NCBI GenBank assembly: GCA_900110015.1
Contig: FOCD01000001.1
Coordinates: forward strand, 372,001 to 436,000
DNA from: Terribacillus saccharophilus
GTDB lineage: Bacteria; Bacillota; Bacilli; Bacillales; Amphibacillaceae
Reading direction: 5' to 3'
Length of the DNA: 64,000 nucleotides
Below the pieces are notes generated by a model that saw only the letters and a list, made by a program, of their open reading frames with translations, had not been told where the DNA came from and did not search any database. This document shows, piece by piece, positions 62,681 through 64,000 of the stretch; the stretch's first letter is position 1; every line of letters starts with the position of its first letter. Both the position numbers and the translations under genes were made by a program.

Positions 62681-62729
62681 CTCCTCCTTATTTTGTCAAA
62701 TATAATGATAAAATAAATTTCTTGAGGAG
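62681..62729 (+). promoter_or_regulatory. Leader hairpin that could sequester the ribosome binding site
   Basis: In the leader of the DMT permease gene, TTATTTTGTCA (62688-62698) pairs with TGATAAAATAA (62706-62716) over 11 bp around AATATAA. Just outside, CTCCTC (62681-62686) is complementary to the Shine-Dalgarno GAGGAG (62724-62729). This would close the hairpin over the RBS. Confidence 0.5.
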
Positions 62730-62738
62730 TTATACATT

Positions 62739-63671
62739 ATGATTACTGCATTAATAGGAATTTTAATAGGTACGGGATTGTCATTTCAAACTGCTGTGAA
62801 TTCACAGTTAAGAAAATTTGTTATCTCCCCGTATTTGGCTTCGATGATCTCGTTCGTTATCGGGGCACTATCATTGGCCGTCATAACTTTGATAGCAGGT
62901 TCGCCGCTTGGAATATCATGGGGATTTATTTCACAACAGCCAATATGGATTTGGCTTGGTGGTATACTTGGAGTTATTTTTCTTACGGTAAACATCTTAC
63001 TATTCCCTAAACTTGGTAGTGTACAAACAGCTATAATGCCTATATTAGGGCAAATTATTATGGGTATGCTGATTGATAATTTTGGATGGTTCCATTCTAT
63101 GAAGGAACCATTTGATGTGTATCGGATAGTAGGTATAGCTTTAGTTATGATTGGTGTTTTTTTTGCTATTGCCATTCAAGAAGTCAGATCAAGACGGGAA
63201 AAAAAGACTGAAAAAAATCCTAATCTGTGGATTTGGCGTTTAGTCGGCATAGGGTCAGGTATGCTGATGTCAACACAAGTGGCGATTAATGGTCAACTAG
63301 GAATTGTTCTGCATTCTTCCATACAAGCTGCTTTTGTCTCCTTCTTTATAGGAGCACTTACATTGATTATTGTAGTCGCTTTAAAAGAACGCACTTTTGC
63401 CGGGGTAAGAAATCCGATAAAACAAAAAGCAGCATGGTGGGTTTGGCTAGGTGGATTCTTAGGAGCGGCATATGTTTTAATTAACATTTATTTAGTTGGA
63501 CAAGTGGGGACAGGACAAACCGTTGTTTTAGTCTTATTTGGACAGATTGCAGGAAGTTTACTTATCCAACGCTTGGGACTGATGGGTTCTTATAAAACTC
63601 AAATTGATTTTATACAGATAGTCGGTCTAGTTATGATCTTGGCTGGAGTAGTCTTGATCAGGATGTTTTAA
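62739..63671 (+). CDS. DMT superfamily permease, double-length YdcZ/DUF606 type
   Basis: The 310-residue protein has about ten membrane helices in two homologous halves (about 1-145 and 160-310). Each half has GxxSFQTAVNSQLRK / MSTQVAINGQLG-like and FIGALTL / VIGALSL motifs, typical of the DUF606 (YdcZ) branch of drug/metabolite transporters. Single-half proteins of about 145 residues are also common, so this is a fused form. Substrate unknown. The start follows GAGGAG by 9 bases. It is monocistronic, with its own promoter and terminator. It is not the usual neighbour of spo0A in B. subtilis. Confidence 0.85.
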   Translation: MITALIGILIGTGLSFQTAVNSQLRKFVISPYLASMISFVIGALSLAVITLIAGSPLGISWGFISQQPIWIWLGGILGVIFLTVNILLFPKLGSVQTAIMPILGQIIMGMLIDNFGWFHSMKEPFDVYRIVGIALVMIGVFFAIAIQEVRSRREKKTEKNPNLWIWRLVGIGSGMLMSTQVAINGQLGIVLHSSIQAAFVSFFIGALTLIIVVALKERTFAGVRNPIKQKAAWWVWLGGFLGAAYVLINIYLVGQVGTGQTVVLVLFGQIAGSLLIQRLGLMGSYKTQIDFIQIVGLVMILAGVVLIRMF

Positions 63672-63713
63672 TTGAGACAGTGGTCTGGAACGTACTTGTA
63701 TTAGCTTTGCTTT

Positions 63714-63753
63714 AAGCTTTCATTATCAAAACATAATAATGAAAGCTTTTTTT
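63714..63753 (+). terminator. Terminator after the DMT permease gene
   Basis: AAGCTTTCATTAT pairs with ATAATGAAAGCTT (13 bp) around a 9-base loop, followed by a T run. Confidence 0.93.
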
Positions 63754-63762
63754 ACACATTTA

Positions 63763-63790
63763 AGTTTATCATAATATAATTATGTAAACT
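63763..63790. repeat. AT-rich inverted repeat
   Basis: AGTTTA-TC-ATAAT and ATTAT-G-TAAACT form an interrupted palindrome (63763-63775 with 63779-63790), about 165 bases before the next gene. It could be an operator for the downstream gene or a chance feature of AT-rich DNA. Confidence 0.35.
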
Positions 63791-63873
63791 AAATTTCTTT
63801 CGAAAGATGATATGCAATTCCATACAAAACAAAGTAAATAAAGACAAATAAAGACAAACAAAACAATTTAATG

Positions 63874-63910
63874 TATAATCCAATCATGAAGTTTTTTGAA
63901 AGCGCTTTAT
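63874..63910 (+). promoter_or_regulatory. -10 element and catabolite-response element (cre)
   Basis: TATAAT at 63874-63879 is followed by TGAAAGCGCTTTAT at 63897-63910, a close match to the CcpA operator consensus TGWAARCGYTWNCW. A cre 18 bases past the -10 usually blocks transcription, so repression of the following gene by preferred sugars is likely. No clear -35 is seen. Confidence 0.7.
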
Positions 63911-63953
63911 ATATACAGTCATTACTACTGTTTCAATACTTAGGAGGGGAACA

Positions 63954-64000
63954 ATGGCGGAGAAACAAGGAAGTTTAAAGGCTACAATTACAGTTGCAAT
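63954..64000 (+). CDS. Start of a truncated gene under probable CcpA control
   Basis: An ATG at 63954 after TAGGAGGGG opens a frame, MAEKQGSLKATITVA, that runs off the window after 15 full codons. Too little is visible to identify the product. The hydrophilic start followed by a turn to hydrophobic residues would fit a transporter, but this is a guess. The upstream cre suggests a role in carbon source use. Confidence 0.7.
   Translation, partial: MAEKQGSLKATITVA

Noticed and set aside
63835-63862. Short direct repeats AAATAAAGAC as a CRISPR-like or tandem repeat array
   Set aside because: Only two adjacent 10-base copies exist, with no spacers; ordinary AT-rich simple sequence.

Overview
The window is a stretch of a Bacillaceae (Firmicutes, endospore-former lineage) chromosome of moderate, AT-leaning base composition. 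Strong AGGAGG-type ribosome binding sites, TTG/GTG starts, sigma-A/E/H-type promoters, a complete spoIIIA operon and a gene order that follows the Bacillus subtilis sodA-to-spo0A segment almost gene for gene support this. Genus and species cannot be fixed from sequence alone; differences from B. subtilis place it outside that species group.

Layout. 1-2540: a Na/phosphate symporter behind PhoP-like repeats, then six tRNA genes. 2541-12203: sodA, an MFS transporter (yqgE), pbpA, and the PHO-box-controlled pstS-pstC-pstA-pstB-pstB-phoU operon. 12195-22170: yqzC/yqzD, rpmG, yqgN, yqgO, rhomboid protease gluP, an M42 peptidase, yqgQ-glcK, an LtaS-type synthase, a 49-codon membrane protein gene, yqgX and tRNA-Gln. 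22213-26387: the comG pseudopilus operon, inverted relative to its neighbours, and yqzE. 26403-33289: yqhG/yqhH, then a glycine riboswitch controlling gcvT-gcvPA-gcvPB. 33288-39508: yqhL, mntR, yqhO-yqhR, aroQ, a Xaa-Pro peptidase and efp. 39511-44741: spoIIIAA-AH behind a sigma-E-type promoter. 44742-48544: a structured non-coding stretch and a heterodimeric ABC exporter inserted between spoIIIA and acc. 48568-60029: accB-accC-yqhY, then nusB-folD-xseA-xseB-ispA, dxs-yqxC-argR-recN. 60091-62564: spoIVB and spo0A. 62592-64000: a double-length DMT-family permease and the start of a gene behind a catabolite-response element.

The genes cover phosphate uptake, glycine cleavage, fatty-acid precursor synthesis, folate and isoprenoid metabolism, DNA uptake and sporulation. 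The most striking observation is that spo0A, the master regulator of sporulation entry, carries an in-frame TAA at codon 90, where the family has Gln (CAA), in an otherwise intact reading frame with intact-looking promoter and 0A boxes. Taken literally the strain cannot make full-length Spo0A, although the sporulation genes here (spoIIIA, spoIVB, yqzE) are intact. No phage, insertion sequence, CRISPR array or defence island was seen.
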